Source of the DNA: Phytopythium helicoides
Lineage: Eukaryota; Oomycota; Peronosporomycetes; Pythiales; Pythiaceae
Assembly (NCBI GenBank): GCA_024867545.1
Contig: JANFNE010000011.1
Location: forward strand, 62,001-126,000
Reading direction: 5' to 3'
DNA length: 64,000 nucleotides
A program made the translations under genes and the position numbers. Positions within the stretch are counted from its first letter, which is position 1. Each line of letters opens with the position of its first letter. Under the pieces are notes generated by a model that saw only the letters and a program-made list of their open reading frames with translations, made no database searches and was not told the DNA's origin. This document shows, piece after piece, positions 44,103 through 54,925 of the stretch.

Positions 44103-44932
44103 GACGGATCGCAGATTCGGTCGGGTCACGCACACTCAGCGGGCCAAATGCACTACAGTCATCCAGATAGACTGTAAATACAATGCAAAAGCGAATCGCA
44201 TAATCATCAACACGCCTCCTATTCTGCGCCTTGACGCAATGCAACGCGCGCGCGGTAGTCCAATCCGACAAATCCGACTCTAACGAGCGCTCACCTGCTT
44301 GTCCTCGGACTGTTAGGAAACACCTATGAGTCCTTCTTGTGCTTGGCGAGGTACGCAGCAATGTTCGGGTGTGTCGCCACATTCTCAACCAACGCCGAGA
44401 GCTTCGGGTACACCGCGATCGAAAACTCGGGCATATTTGGCGTCAGCGCGTTGGTTACTAGGTCAAAGAGGAAGAGGTCGGCGTAGCTAGGACGCGCGTC
44501 ACCGAGAAAGAACTCGCCCTGCACAAAGCTCTCGAGAAGCCGCATCGTCTTCGGTATCAGCTCCTCCGTCAGCTTCTTGCTCTTCTCTGCCTTCTCTTCC
44601 GGGTCTTTCACTCGGTACAGCATCTCGTACAGCGACGTCCGCACGTCCACAAGCGACTCGGAGATCATGTCCACGCGCAAGCACTCCAGTGGGTCCGTCG
44701 GGTACAGACCCGTCAGCTTGGCCGCGTAGCGCGTGATCGCCATGCTCTGCGAGTACGTGACGCCATCGACGCTGAGCACAGGCACTTGGCCGAGTGGCAG
44801 TGATGGCTTGAGCTCCCGGAACTGCTCGCCGGCGAGTCGGTTGTCGTCAAAGTCGATGCCGCCGAACGTGAGGACGAGTCGCGACAGCTCTCCACGTCCG
44901 GCGCCGCTGAAGTACGTGAGCTGGAGGCGAGG
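44103..44932. repeat. Right arm of GST inverted repeat
   Basis: The inverted copy of 42147-42994. The arm begins immediately after the GST 5 stop and ends where the N-terminal anchors of genes 4 and 6 diverge, near the PRLQLTYF codons. Confidence 0.8.
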
Positions 44933-45034
44933 CGAGGGTCGAGATGGAGGACCGGAGTAGATCAGCCCGTGGTAGAGCGCAATGAGTACGACGGCGATCG
45001 CTGCACTACCCAAGCGATTCATGGCGGTGCGCAA
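44324..45034 (-). CDS. Membrane-anchored sigma-like GST 6 (right arm copy)
   Basis: A 236-residue GST on the minus strand. The core from LQLTYFSGAGRGELSRL to the C-terminus AKHKKDS is identical to GST 4. Only the N-terminal helix differs (MRTAMNRLGSAAIAVVLIAL). Both helices are hydrophobic and of similar length, so membrane association is conserved although sequence is not. The duplication or conversion boundary lies between the helix and the core. Confidence 0.88.
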   Translation of the reverse strand: MRTAMNRLGSAAIAVVLIALYHGLIYSGPPSRPSPRLQLTYFSGAGRGELSRLVLTFGGIDFDDNRLAGEQFRELKPSLPLGQVPVLSVDGVTYSQSMAITRYAAKLTGLYPTDPLECLRVDMISESLVDVRTSLYEMLYRVKDPEEKAEKSKKLTEELIPKTMRLLESFVQGEFFLGDARPSYADLFLFDLVTNALTPNMPEFSIAVYPKLSALVENVATHPNIAAYLAKHKKDS

Positions 45035-45194
45035 TGTGGGTTGTCACTTGGTGATGCGATTTATTGCTGTCGAGTTTGAATGAACGATACTGCTTCTCAA
45101 AGGTAGTGGAAAGCTTGTCTTTTCATATTTTAGTATTGATTTAGGCGACTCGATAGCGAAAGGCTCAGTGGGGAAAATAACCCGTGTCGTTGGA

Positions 45195-47067
45195 CTATTG
45201 CAGTGCGCACGCCGAGCCCATGGCGCGCGCTAGCAACTCCTCGGTCGAGTGCTGTAGCCTATCGACAAGCATCTCTGCTTCTTCGAGCTCTCTTTTGGAA
45301 AAAGATAAAGTGTCGGCATCTCTGAATGATGTGGTATCCTGTTCGTTGGGCCATCGCAGGTCGTCAAGCAGGGACATGTCGACGGTCTCTGTTTCAGCGT
45401 AGCAGTCGAGAACTCTAAGGAGGGCTCGTAGCTTACGATTGATCTCGCGGGTCTACAAAACCACAGGCATAGCGTCAGCAACTATGGACCAGCTACTTTC
45501 ATCGCCCTATCGCGAAAACTCACTCGAGAGTAGAGAGACTGGAATACTGTTGAGCAGCTACAGCCTTGCACCAAATCTTCACCACCAACCTTTTGATTGG
45601 ATATTTCTTCAAGCCTACGGAGTAGCTGAGCATTCAGATTTTTGACTTGGCTCAACTCGGTCTCCAGGGTCTTGGAACGGTTTTGCTCGATCCGCAATGA
45701 ATGAGTTGCAAGCCCCAGCTGCGATCATTCACGTAGAAAGAAAAAAAAATAGATCAATTCCATGACTTGGATAAGTAGAATCAGAGGCACCTTACCTTTT
45801 CCTCCAAGTCCGCCGCCGTAGGGTTTTCGGAATGAGTAAGTCGATGCCTTGATTCCTGAAGATCAGCTTGCAAGTTCTCCATTGCTATTTGTTGATCTCG
45901 TATCTGGTTTCGCAGTCGATGAATGTCGGCATCTTTTGCTTCGATCACATCTGTACGAAAACGAAGTGGATCAGAACAAAGATAATAACAGTTCGCTAGA
46001 AATGTAATGTACTCACCTTGCGATTTTGCGAGTTGATTTTGAATCTGCCCAATTGTATCCAGCAACTCGTCACGTTCTTCCTCTTGACCACGAACCTAAA
46101 GCACAAACCAATGCACAAACCAATGCACAAACGATTAACTTCCAATAGTGAGCTCGATGATGTTTTGACTAAGATCTGTACCTTTGCCTGCTCCTGCTGC
46201 AGACTTTCAGTGAGGCACTGCTTTTCTTGCTCCAACAGTGCGCACTTTGCCTCCATGTCAGCAAGCATTTGGCTGAGTCCGCTATCTTTCACTGCTTGCA
46301 ATTCTTGCTTGAGGCGCTTGCTGGCTTTCATATACTTGTACTTCTCCGACTTTTGCTCCTGTAGACACTCATTGAGCATCGTAGTTCTCTGCTTCTCCTG
46401 GTCGAGTTCCTCGTAGAGAGCAGCGACCTGCTGCTCATATTCGTGCACACGATCATCGGCGTCCACTCCAGACCGTGGCTTTCTGCTGACTACAGAGTGG
46501 GAAGAAAGAGGCTGCAGTGATATCCATTGTCAGGGTACAAGAAGAATCACGAAAAAGGATGTATCTTGGATAAAAACTCACCGTGATGGAACCAAGGTCG
46601 TCACTCTGGTTATCCATATGCGTTTGAACACTTCGCAACGTTTCGTCGAGAAGCAGAGGAAACTGCACGTCGTGCCGCTGCTCCAAGCGCGCCATCGCCT
46701 CGTCCTTTTCCTCCAGTCGGTGCTGTAGCTTGGCGCATCGCTTCTTCCACTTGATCACGGACTCTTGCAGCGCATCCACCTTTTCTTTTGCCCGAGCAGC
46801 CTCCTCTGTCGCATCGTTAATTCGCTGCTTGAAACTCTGCGTCTCGAGATAAAAATTGTGCTTGATGCGCGCTAGCACTTGCTCCTTCGAGTTGCTGTGG
46901 CACCACCGGACTTTACGTCAGACCGCGAGTCCTTCACTTGCAACCGAAGCGAATGCTACGCACCCAGACGCGACTGTACTCGCTTCCCCGCTATTGTTGC
47001 TACCAACGGAGCTAGTTGAGCCGTTGAGGCTCCTGGAGGCGCGAGCAGCTCCATCGCCCGTCGACAT
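45195..47067 (-). CDS. Coiled-coil protein, 466 aa, seven exons
   Basis: Exons 46964-47067, 46582-46894, 46182-46478, 46017-46095, 45796-45950, 45524-45718 and 45195-45452 join in frame. After a Ser/Gly/Asn-rich start (MSTGDGAARASRSLNGSTSS) nearly all of residues 40-380 is heptad-rich coiled coil (FKQRINDATEEAARAKEKVD, EQQVAALYEELDQEKQRTT, IEAKDADIHRLRNQIRDQQI). A short folded-looking C-terminal region follows. It is probably structural, such as a centrosomal or trafficking tether, but the family is not recognised. The AAAG acceptor at 46479 is the weakest splice. It starts 151 bp after the POLA2 stop, in the same direction. Confidence 0.75.
46101..46132. repeat. 12-bp tandem repeat inside an intron
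   Basis: GCACAAACCAAT occurs twice, followed by GCACAAAC, inside the intron 46096-46181 of the coiled-coil gene. It does not affect the reading frame. Confidence 0.7.
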
Positions 47068-47218
47068 GGCTCTACGACGAGCAGCACCGCTTGGGGCAGT
47101 TTCAGTGTCGGCGCTTTCTTACGAGGAGCTCCGACTTTTTTACCGTAAAAAAGAGATACAAGGCAACATATGGCTACACTATCAAGGCAGGCTGCAAGAG
47201 CTGCACCATCGATGGAAT

Positions 47219-49687
47219 TTAGATGCGCTTTATCTCGACAAATGTGCGATCGGGCACGAAGTGGCCGATCTCTTCGCCCGGAGTCGCGTCCAGCTTGTCC
47301 GAGGGAAGCGGCAGAACAGTGACGACTGCGAACGTGCCGCCCGACTCGCCCTTGCACAGCTGTCCTGGATTGACGCAGATCGAGTCTTTCACGCGCTGTG
47401 CATCAAAATGTAAACAAGCACGTTAGAATCACATCCACGATTTAAGCAAGGTGCGCTCCAATACGCGTACCCCACAGAAGCGGTTCAGGATTGAAGGCAA
47501 CAACAGGATATCTGGCGTTTCCTCGAACTGAAAATTCTTCATGAACCTCAGGTCCAGCGGTGCCCCGCTGTTTGGAGGTGGCGGGAAGATGGGGTAGTAG
47601 CTGTGGAAGCAATTGAAAGGTTACACGCTTAGAATCGCACGCAGTAAAGGAAAATACAACAGTACCTCCGCTGGTCGACGACTTGTTCGCAGAGCCGGAG
47701 AAGCCGGTTCTGGTCTCGAGACTGAGCGCTGCATTTGCAAACAAAAGGGTGTGAGCTATTTTTCTTGACCAACAGCTCATACGTTGAAAACACCACAATC
47801 CTACCGATGAAGCTCATTGGAGCTGAGTTGGACAACAATGTCCAGCGAAGACGTCCCGAATACGACGCCGTTGATGGAGAACGTGCACGGATTCGGCATC
47901 ATATGAACTCGCTGCAAATGACTTTAGTGATCGATATCACTCAGTACAAAACAAATATTCGGCTCACCTTGGCGTATTCGGGCGACTCAAAGGCTTCACA
48001 GGCTTTCTTCTTATTGAACGGTGGTTGCGGATACACATAGTCGTGGTTGGCGTCTCGCAGGGAGGGGACGAGGATGACTTGAAGCGTCGTGAACTTCGAC
48101 ATAATGTTGTTCAGTCGGGCCATGACTGTTCCATGGAATTCCGTCTGATTAGAACGACACCAAGGTTGAGGTTTCTCATATTGCGTACCTTTGAGCAAGA
48201 ATACGTCCTCGAAGCTGACCATCATGCCGTCGTACTCAACGAGACCATCCTGGAACATGGAATGCATCGTGTCGATGAAAGGACCAACCTAGCAGCAAGG
48301 AAGCTTTTAGTTCACTGGTGGTCAACCATAGCTATAAAAACATCGCGTCGAGCACACCAGAATGAGGACGTCAGGCTTCTGGTTCGCGACAATCTCGAGG
48401 AGATCGTTGAGTGGAAGATATTCAACGTTGTTGGTTGTCGTGAATGGCCCACACGCCGTCACCACACGAAGTGGCTTTCCACCATTGGCACTCTGAATCT
48501 CTCTGATCTCAGCCTTCTTAGAAGTAGGCACTGGGGCAGGAATCGGCTGTAATTTGCAATCGAGCATTAGTAAAAGTGCTATCAATATTCATCTGATCGG
48601 GACAAACCTCCAGAAAGCGCTTGACAGCCATGGGTGATCGAATGTCCGGAAAGATTCCCTCTAGGGCAACAATCTACGACGATGTCAGCCTACTTTCAAG
48701 AGAGCGCGAATTGGATAGGAATAAATGTGAAGGTACCTTGCCAGGGAAGATCTGGAAGCTAGGCACACTGCTCAAATCCAATAGGACACGTTGGCCACCA
48801 CAAGTTTTACGGGAGCCCTCAAGCTGGACGACGCTTGGGTTCAGCTTGCCCTCTGCGGCCTCGCAAACGATACGACCAACCACAGTTACCAGGGCGGGAG
48901 ACGGGTCACCCACTGCCTTGAGCTCTTCGAGCTTGTAATGCGTCTTTACGAGCTCCTCGTACTCGGTAAGTTGCTCGTCCAGTGCAATGGCGCGCTGGAA
49001 CGGCGGGGTGTACATGAAGGAGATGTTCGCGCCGAGGTTTCGCTCCGGGTAGGGCACATCAACTTTGGCAGCGACGGCCTCGTCGGCGTCGTGCATCCCC
49101 ACCTCCTTCTTCAGGTGGGCGTTGAACTCGGACACTACCTTGCCTGCATCCGTGCGCTGCTCGTACGTATTGCCCGGCGGTGATTGCAGCGATCTACAGC
49201 CCATTCCAAACGATTAAACTCCAGCAACGAGTCATCTCAACGTGGCGCATCACACGTACGTCGGCGAAAAGAGTCCGTTGGTGCGCTGCACCTTGTTAGC
49301 GCTGGGTGGGCTGGCGAATGGCCTGGCGCTCTTGGGCTCGGGCGAGCGCATGCTGTAGATCGAGTCGAGCTTGTCTGGCGCGCCTTGGCTCGCGCTCATC
49401 TTGTTAAAGCGTCGCTTCTGCGCAATCCCCGCGCCAGACGAGCTCGAGCTCTTGGCGGCCTTGGCCCTCTGCTGCACGACGCTCGAGCGAAAGCCCACGA
49501 GGTTGTCGCGGTCCGCGGCGCCAGCCAGCTGGTTGTTCATCGAGTAGGCGTCCCACTGCGCCGCGAACTCGTCCGGAGACAGCGACAGCTCGCTGCACAG
49601 CGTCACGCACGCGCCCAGCGCATCGCTCTCGACCTCCAAGTTGCAGGCCGCGAACGCCGCGCGGATCGCAGCGGCCTCGTGCTCCAT
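47219..49687 (-). CDS. POLA2: DNA polymerase alpha subunit B (POLA2)
   Basis: Ten exons (49260-49687, 48737-49193, 48608-48673, 48358-48546, 48189-48288, 47968-48125, 47805-47911, 47666-47728, 47471-47600, 47219-47395) give 624 residues, near the usual 600. Conserved blocks are VVTACGPFTTTNNVEYLPL, VGPFIDTMHSMF, LVPSLRDANHDYVYPQPPF, INGVVFGTSSLD, QRSYYPIFPPPP and ICVNPGQLCKGESGGTF. Each is rebuilt cleanly across splices. The subunit is the regulatory, inactive-phosphoesterase partner in the primase-polymerase alpha complex that starts DNA synthesis. The exon 5/6 join (48126-48188) skips 63 nt that are in frame, so the unspliced frame also reads through. Confidence 0.93.
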
Positions 49688-49904
49688 GGGCGTCCTGGCG
49701 CGGCTCGAAGCGGTTGTGACGCCTTTTACGCGCCAAAAACGGCGCCAAGCCTCACTATTGGTTTAAAATATTGCCACAACTCATCTTTGATTGGCCAATA
49801 TTCAAATATCGTACTTGATCGAAGGAGAACAGTACGTACCTTCGGCGGAGCTCTTCAAAGTCGCAGCATGGAGGGCAGCAACTGGTGATCTGCTTCTAGC
49901 CAAG
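49688..49904. promoter_or_regulatory. Divergent promoter of POLA2 and APEX2
   Basis: Only 217 bp separate the two start codons. The region has ATTGG at 49757-49761 and a perfect palindrome ATTGGCCAAT at 49790-49799, i.e. two overlapping opposed CCAAT boxes, next to AT-rich DNA. A replication and a repair gene sharing this element suggests co-regulation (inference). Confidence 0.5.
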
Positions 49905-51804
49905 ATGACGGTGCGGCCGCTGCGCGTGCTCTCGTGGAACGTCAATGGGCTCCGCGCCATGCTGCAACGGCTTGGGATGCGCTCTCTTGGCGAGTTCCTC
50001 GACTCGCTGGACGCCGACGTCGTATGCGTGCAGGAGACCAAAATGACGCGCGCCGAGCTGGACGAGGAGCTCGCGCAGCCCGCAGGTGCTCGATGAGCTG
50101 CTTGTACGTGGTGTTGGTTAATGAAAGCTCACAGTTTTTTTTTGCGTCAGGATATGATGCATTCTACTCGTTCTGCAAGACCCGAGGTGGATACTCTGGC
50201 GTCGCAACATTCTGCAAGGCGGGAGTTCCGACAATTGCGGCGGAGGAAGGGCTCACGGGCTACTGGACGACGTCTGATGCTGTTGGCCATGTAGGCTCCA
50301 TCCATAAAGAGGTTTGGCATGAAGTACTGTGTGCCAGTGATTAATGCAGGTGATCCTAAACCATAATGCTCCGTAGATGCCTCCAAAAGTGCTGACGGAT
50401 CTCGAGTCAGAGGGTCGGTGCGTCATTACCGATCACGGCGCTTTTGTGCTGATCAACGTGTACTGCCCTGCGCTTGCTTCAATCGAGCGGCTTGAATTCA
50501 AGATGAAGTTTCATGCTTTGCTACAAGACCGTGTCAGTGCTTTGCGTGCAGCAAACAAGCATGTTGTGGTATTGGTACGGAACTGAGAGCGTCTTTACAA
50601 CGAGCAAGCGAGCTAACGTCACTGCATCGAGGACAGGGTGATATCAACATTGCTCACCGAGAAATCGATCACTGCGACCCTGGTCCAATGGGTGGCGTTG
50701 AGTTCAAAGATCAGCCGCACCGTCGATGGATGAACTCTTTCGTGTATACCGCCCAGGCACAGAGTTCGAATGCTGAGAGCTTGGTTGCAGATGAAGATTC
50801 TGAATCAAGAAGCAGGCTTGTTGACGCGTTTCGCCACTTTCATCCGAACGAAGAAAAGGCTTTCACGGTCAGTCGCTATTGCTATATGACACTTGAGTTC
50901 ATTTCGTGGTAACATCCGTTCTTCCTTCACAACTAGTGTTGGAACATGGTCACCGGGGCACGCCAGACGAACTTTGGAACTCGCATCGACTATATTCTGG
51001 CTGACCCGTCATTTCTAGACGAAAGCATTACTGACTGCAGGTATGGGCGCACCCGGATCTATCACAACCCATTTTGTGGGCACCTGATCGAATTGAATGA
51101 AATCGCAGGATCCAACCGGAGAAACTCGGGTCTGACCATTGCCCGGTCGTAATGGACACAATTGTTCAGCTACCGTCAAGTGACCCCAGCACAACGGTCG
51201 CATTATGCACCAAGAATTTTCCCGAGTTTGCTGGGACGCAACAAACCATCAAGACTTTCCTTCAGCCGCATCGCGATGCATCACTCCCAAACTCAGACCC
51301 ACCAAGGCAGGCGTCACCTCAACGTCGACTACGTCCAACTCAACGATCGATCACAGCATTCTTCACGAGCTCTACGACTCCAAAAGCGAAAAACTCAACA
51401 CCCACTCAATCAGCAAGTCCACCTCTGGACTTGTCATTTGAAGCGCTGGAAGCTGTGGGGGCAAAGCGACAAGCGGATACATCTGAGTGGCAACAATTTC
51501 TGAGCGGGCGTCCACCTCCTACGCCATCATGCTACTGCGGACAGTCAACAGTGCTCCGCTCCGTGATGAAGCCCGGGGAGAACCGCGGGCGGAAATTCTA
51601 TGTGTGCACGAAGCCAGTGGTACGGCGTGACATCTATCGCCTGTTTGTTGTTATCAGTTGAAGCTTGACGTTGAACTTTTTTGATGCGTGTAGGGCGAAA
51701 AGGGTCACCCCAATGCGCGGTGCGATTTCTTCCAGTGGGCCGACAAGCGTCCACTCAAAAAACCAAGGCCACTTTTTGATGGGTCAACACCCGCAAAGCC
51801 ATAA
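49905..51804 (+). CDS. APEX2: AP endonuclease 2 (APEX2/Apn2) with GRF zinc finger
   Basis: Seven exons (49905-50085, 50151-50311, 50377-50574, 50637-50867, 50937-51040, 51109-51619, 51694-51804) give 498 residues. The exonuclease/endonuclease/phosphatase fold shows catalytic segments LSWNVNGLRA, VCVQETKM, LGDINIAH and LGSDHCPVV. A linker has two PCNA-binding-like motifs (QQTIKTFL at about 336, QRSITAFF at about 370). The C-terminal GRF zinc finger CYCGQSTVLRSV to CDFFQW spans the last intron. APEX2 trims damaged 3' ends in base-excision repair with PCNA. The CDS ends 171 bp from the convergent kinase gene stop. Confidence 0.93.
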
Positions 51805-51974
51805 CACGCAAACTATTTTGTTTATTCATACTGTTGGTTTCTTGTCGCGCTATCCCCTCTGCGAGCGCATGAACACCACCACTACTGTCAACCGAACTTT
51901 GTGCTGTCTCGGCGTGGGGCTTCTTTCTTTTTGTGAGTCGCTCACGCCGATGAGTTACGCTGCTGATCAGCGAT

Positions 51975-54302
51975 CTAAATGGCGAACGCGGCCGTGTCGA
52001 ACCACGAGTGCGCAAGCGCATCCGGTGCAGTCATTCGCTTGGCCGGATCACGATGTAGCAGACGCTTGCACAAATCCATGGCCTCGCCAAGTGACTTGGT
52101 GCTCGTCCAAAGACGGTCCGAAAAGTCTACTTCCTCATCGATGCACGCGTGCGGCGGGTAGAACGGCTGGTACCCCGTCAGCATCTCGTAGATGATGATG
52201 CCGACGCTCCACATGTCTGCAGGCTTGCCGTACGACTGCTGTAGCAGCAGCTCCGGCGCAATGTAGCCCGGGGTACCCGTCACGCCCGTGAACGGGACCT
52301 TGTGCACATCGCCAGTGAGCTTGTAGAAACGCACATCGGGTACCTTGACAGATAGGCCGAAGTCGCACAGCTCCACCTGATAGTCGCACACCTTGACATC
52401 TGCATGCGGGTCTAGTGTCGAAACGCTGCTGCGGCGACCAGCGACAGTGTTGTCCAGCGCATCCTTCTGGTCCGTAAGCAGGATGTTTTCGGGCTTCAAG
52501 TCGCAATGCAGTACGCCCGACTCGTGCAAGAAGAGCACGGCGCGCATCACCTGCTGCGCCAGCTTGGCTGCGAGCGCTTCCGGTAGCCGACGCTTTCGCT
52601 GCATGAGAGACTTGAGATTGCCCTTCGTCGCCTTGGCCATGACCAAATAGAGAAAGTCTGGCGTCTCGTACACCTCGTACAAGCGCACTACGTGCTTGTG
52701 ACGCAGTCGCAAGTGGATCTCAATCTCGCGGTCCACAGCAGCCTTTGCGTCCTCCGTGCGCAAATAGCGCTTGTGAATCTGCTTGATGGCCACCTCCTTC
52801 TTGTTGGCTCGGCGGATAGCTGGGCGGACGACGGCGTATGATCCGTCGCCGAGCTGGTCCTCACCCACGAGCTCGTACTGCTCTGTGACGGCTTTTTCGC
52901 GAATGAAGTACGGCTTGGGGTGGTTCACATCGTCGTCTTCACTGTCGCTACCGTTCTTGATGACGTGCGGAGTAAACTCGCGACGACCGGTGCGATGAAT
53001 CGGCATGAAGCGGATCTCCTCTCCATCGTTTAGCCGGCGAGCCACGAACGGGTTCGCGGGGATGCGCGGCGCAGCCTGCGTGTATTCCGAATTGATCTCC
53101 TCGTCCTCGTCACCACTGCTCGTAGAGTGGTACCCCTGAGTTCCTCCGACTGGAGAAGACGGCTTGGGCTTCTCGGCCGGCTTCTCGTGGGTCGACGAGC
53201 GGTATGCAACCTTGCGGAAGATGCCCTTGCCCGTCGAGATGAAGCCGTCGCTGAGCTCGATGCTCTTGGGCAGGTCCGCGCGGTCGAAGCTGTGCGTGAG
53301 AATCTCGAGCGACGACTCGCTCTCGGTCGACGACGCGAGCGACGGCTTGCGGGTCTTGCTCGAGTGGGACGCAGCCTTTCGGGGGGGCTTGTCCCCGGGA
53401 AGCGGCGCGTCGAACTTGTCTGTGACAGCGAGCGCGGGCATGGCAGTGGGGTGCGAGCGCGGGGCCGCGGGTACCTGCGCGGCCTCTACGTCGTCGGCGC
53501 TGTCTTGCTCGCTGGCGTGGGCGGCCATGGTGGCCTGGTTGCCAATGAAGAAAGGGTCTGCGTCCGAGTCGCTGAAGCGGCGCGGGCGGTGCGCGCCGTC
53601 CATGATGGGCACGCAGTTCGAGTCCGAGTACATGCGGCTGAAGCCGTGGGGCTGCGCCATGATGGCGCGCGCGTCCATGTCCTCTCCGTCGGCGAGGTCG
53701 ACGGCGACGAAGGAGCGCATCGACTCGGTATCCGAGTAGAGCCCGTCCTCTGCGATGCGGCACTGGCTGAGCTTGTGCAGCGGGTCGTAGTAGCCCGGCA
53801 GCGAGTGGAAGACGCCCGTGAGCGGGTGCTGGCGGAACTTCTTGCGCTCCTCGAGCTCCGACATGTCGACGATGTCGCTCGAAAAGTACGCGGCGCCGCG
53901 GTTGCCCGCGCTCGGCGCGTGGTGGAACGTGCCCACGAACGGGTTGTACGACGGCAGCCGCGAGTACACGTGGCGCGGCACCACGACGGGCATGGCGCGG
54001 TCGGCCGGCATGCTCGAGGCGGAGGCGTGCGCTGCTCCTTGTTGCGGTTCGGGCGCCAGCTTGGCCTCGGGGCTGGCGGGGGTCAGGATGACGAGGGGTG
54101 GGGACGACGAAGCGAGTCGAGTCGCCGCGCTATTTCTGGTGGTAGCAGCCGGCGAAGAGAGACGCGGGGAGCAAGCGGCGCGTCGGGAACTGGAGCTGCG
54201 GTCGGCAGGCGGGCCCTGCGAGGCTCCGCGCGGGTTTTTATGCTGTTGCGCCGGACTCTTTTTTTTTCGGGCGTGAAGAACGCGGGGAAACCCGGCGGGC
54301 AT
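51975..54302 (-). CDS. Serine/threonine protein kinase, non-RD type, long N-terminus
   Basis: An intronless 775-residue protein. The C-terminal roughly 300 residues are a kinase domain with [17 protein letters not shown] (ATP lysine), [31 protein letters not shown] and [15 protein letters not shown]. The HRD motif has Cys instead of Arg, so it is non-RD. The glycine loop has Ala as third residue. About 35 residues are inserted between the catalytic loop and DFG. The general pattern is CAMK/LKB-like. The N-terminus is low-complexity, with a conserved-looking [19 protein letters not shown] 54302 gives the longest form; ATG 54011 ([11 protein letters not shown]) is plausible. Confidence 0.85.
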   Translation of the reverse strand: MPAGFPRVLHARKKKSPAQQHKNPRGASQGPPADRSSSSRRAACSPRLSSPAATTRNSAATRLASSSPPLVILTPASPEAKLAPEPQQGAAHASASSMPADRAMPVVVPRHVYSRLPSYNPFVGTFHHAPSAGNRGAAYFSSDIVDMSELEERKKFRQHPLTGVFHSLPGYYDPLHKLSQCRIAEDGLYSDTESMRSFVAVDLADGEDMDARAIMAQPHGFSRMYSDSNCVPIMDGAHRPRRFSDSDADPFFIGNQATMAAHASEQDSADDVEAAQVPAAPRSHPTAMPALAVTDKFDAPLPGDKPPRKAASHSSKTRKPSLASSTESESSLEILTHSFDRADLPKSIELSDGFISTGKGIFRKVAYRSSTHEKPAEKPKPSSPVGGTQGYHSTSSGDEDEEINSEYTQAAPRIPANPFVARRLNDGEEIRFMPIHRTGRREFTPHVIKNGSDSEDDDVNHPKPYFIREKAVTEQYELVGEDQLGDGSYAVVRPAIRRANKKEVAIKQIHKRYLRTEDAKAAVDREIEIHLRLRHKHVVRLYEVYETPDFLYLVMAKATKGNLKSLMQRKRRLPEALAAKLAQQVMRAVLFLHESGVLHCDLKPENILLTDQKDALDNTVAGRRSSVSTLDPHADVKVCDYQVELCDFGLSVKVPDVRFYKLTGDVHKVPFTGVTGTPGYIAPELLLQQSYGKPADMWSVGIIIYEMLTGYQPFYPPHACIDEEVDFSDRLWTSTKSLGEAMDLCKRLLHRDPAKRMTAPDALAHSWFDTAAFAI

Positions 54303-54925
54303 ACTGGGGGCAAGAGAGAACGGTGAGGGGGTACGTGGGTACGAGGGTACTGTACCCCCTGCGGCGGCAGAGCCGGGCCGGCGCCTTTTGCAACGTCACA
54401 ATGGGTTGCCGACATATGGGGATTTGTATGCTCGAGAAATGCTGTTTTATTTGGCTCCAAGAGAGCACGCAAGAGTGTATTTTGAGACGCTATTAGCCCA
54501 GAACGAATGCTTTTCGATATCGTAGTACAGTTTCTCATTCGAATATTCTACGTATGATGAGACGTATCAAGTACTGGTCGACTAGCCGTCAACAGGATAC
54601 TCGTAAACGCCCGTTTCGAGGCTGTCGTATGATGCCTGTCTTGGCAGCTGCAAAACAGAATTTTTTCAAATTGATACGTGCACTGCTGCACCACCCAGCA
54701 CTTCAATCTGATCCGTCGCAGATGACGCTCCGAGCAGAGCAAGGTGGCTGTGATGACGTCCAGGCTGCTTCTTCTCGAAGCAGATCCGGGATTGTTCTCG
54801 ACCATTTGCATCGTTGAAACCGCCACGTTCCGGAGGTTATATTTTTTTTATTTGACATCATCATTGAGCTCTGCTTGGTTGTCAACCAAAGCAGAGCAGT
54901 TGCTCACCGTCATGTAAACAATTCT
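54303..54925. other. Intergenic region, 0.62 kb, with a hairpin
   Basis: It contains the kinase gene leader and the 3' region of a small minus-strand gene. The only structured element is a hairpin at 54868-54897. Other open frames (for example 54548-54826 minus) show no coding character. Confidence 0.35.
54868..54897. repeat. Imperfect inverted repeat (hairpin)
   Basis: GCTCTGCTTGGTTG pairs with CAACCAAAGCAGAGC across a one-base gap, with a single bulged base. It lies 28 bp past the stop of the small minus-strand gene, so it would fold in that gene's 3' UTR. Confidence 0.6.

Noticed and set aside
47066..47413. Plus-strand frame beginning MALRRAAPLGAVSV
   Set aside because: It runs opposite the last POLA2 exon, whose conserved ICVNPGQLCKGE ending is on the minus strand, and its start overlaps that of the coiled-coil gene.
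53127..54326. A 399-residue plus-strand open frame opposite the kinase N-terminus
   Set aside because: It is Arg/Val/Ala-rich with no domain and lies opposite the kinase frame, which continues into a clear kinase domain.
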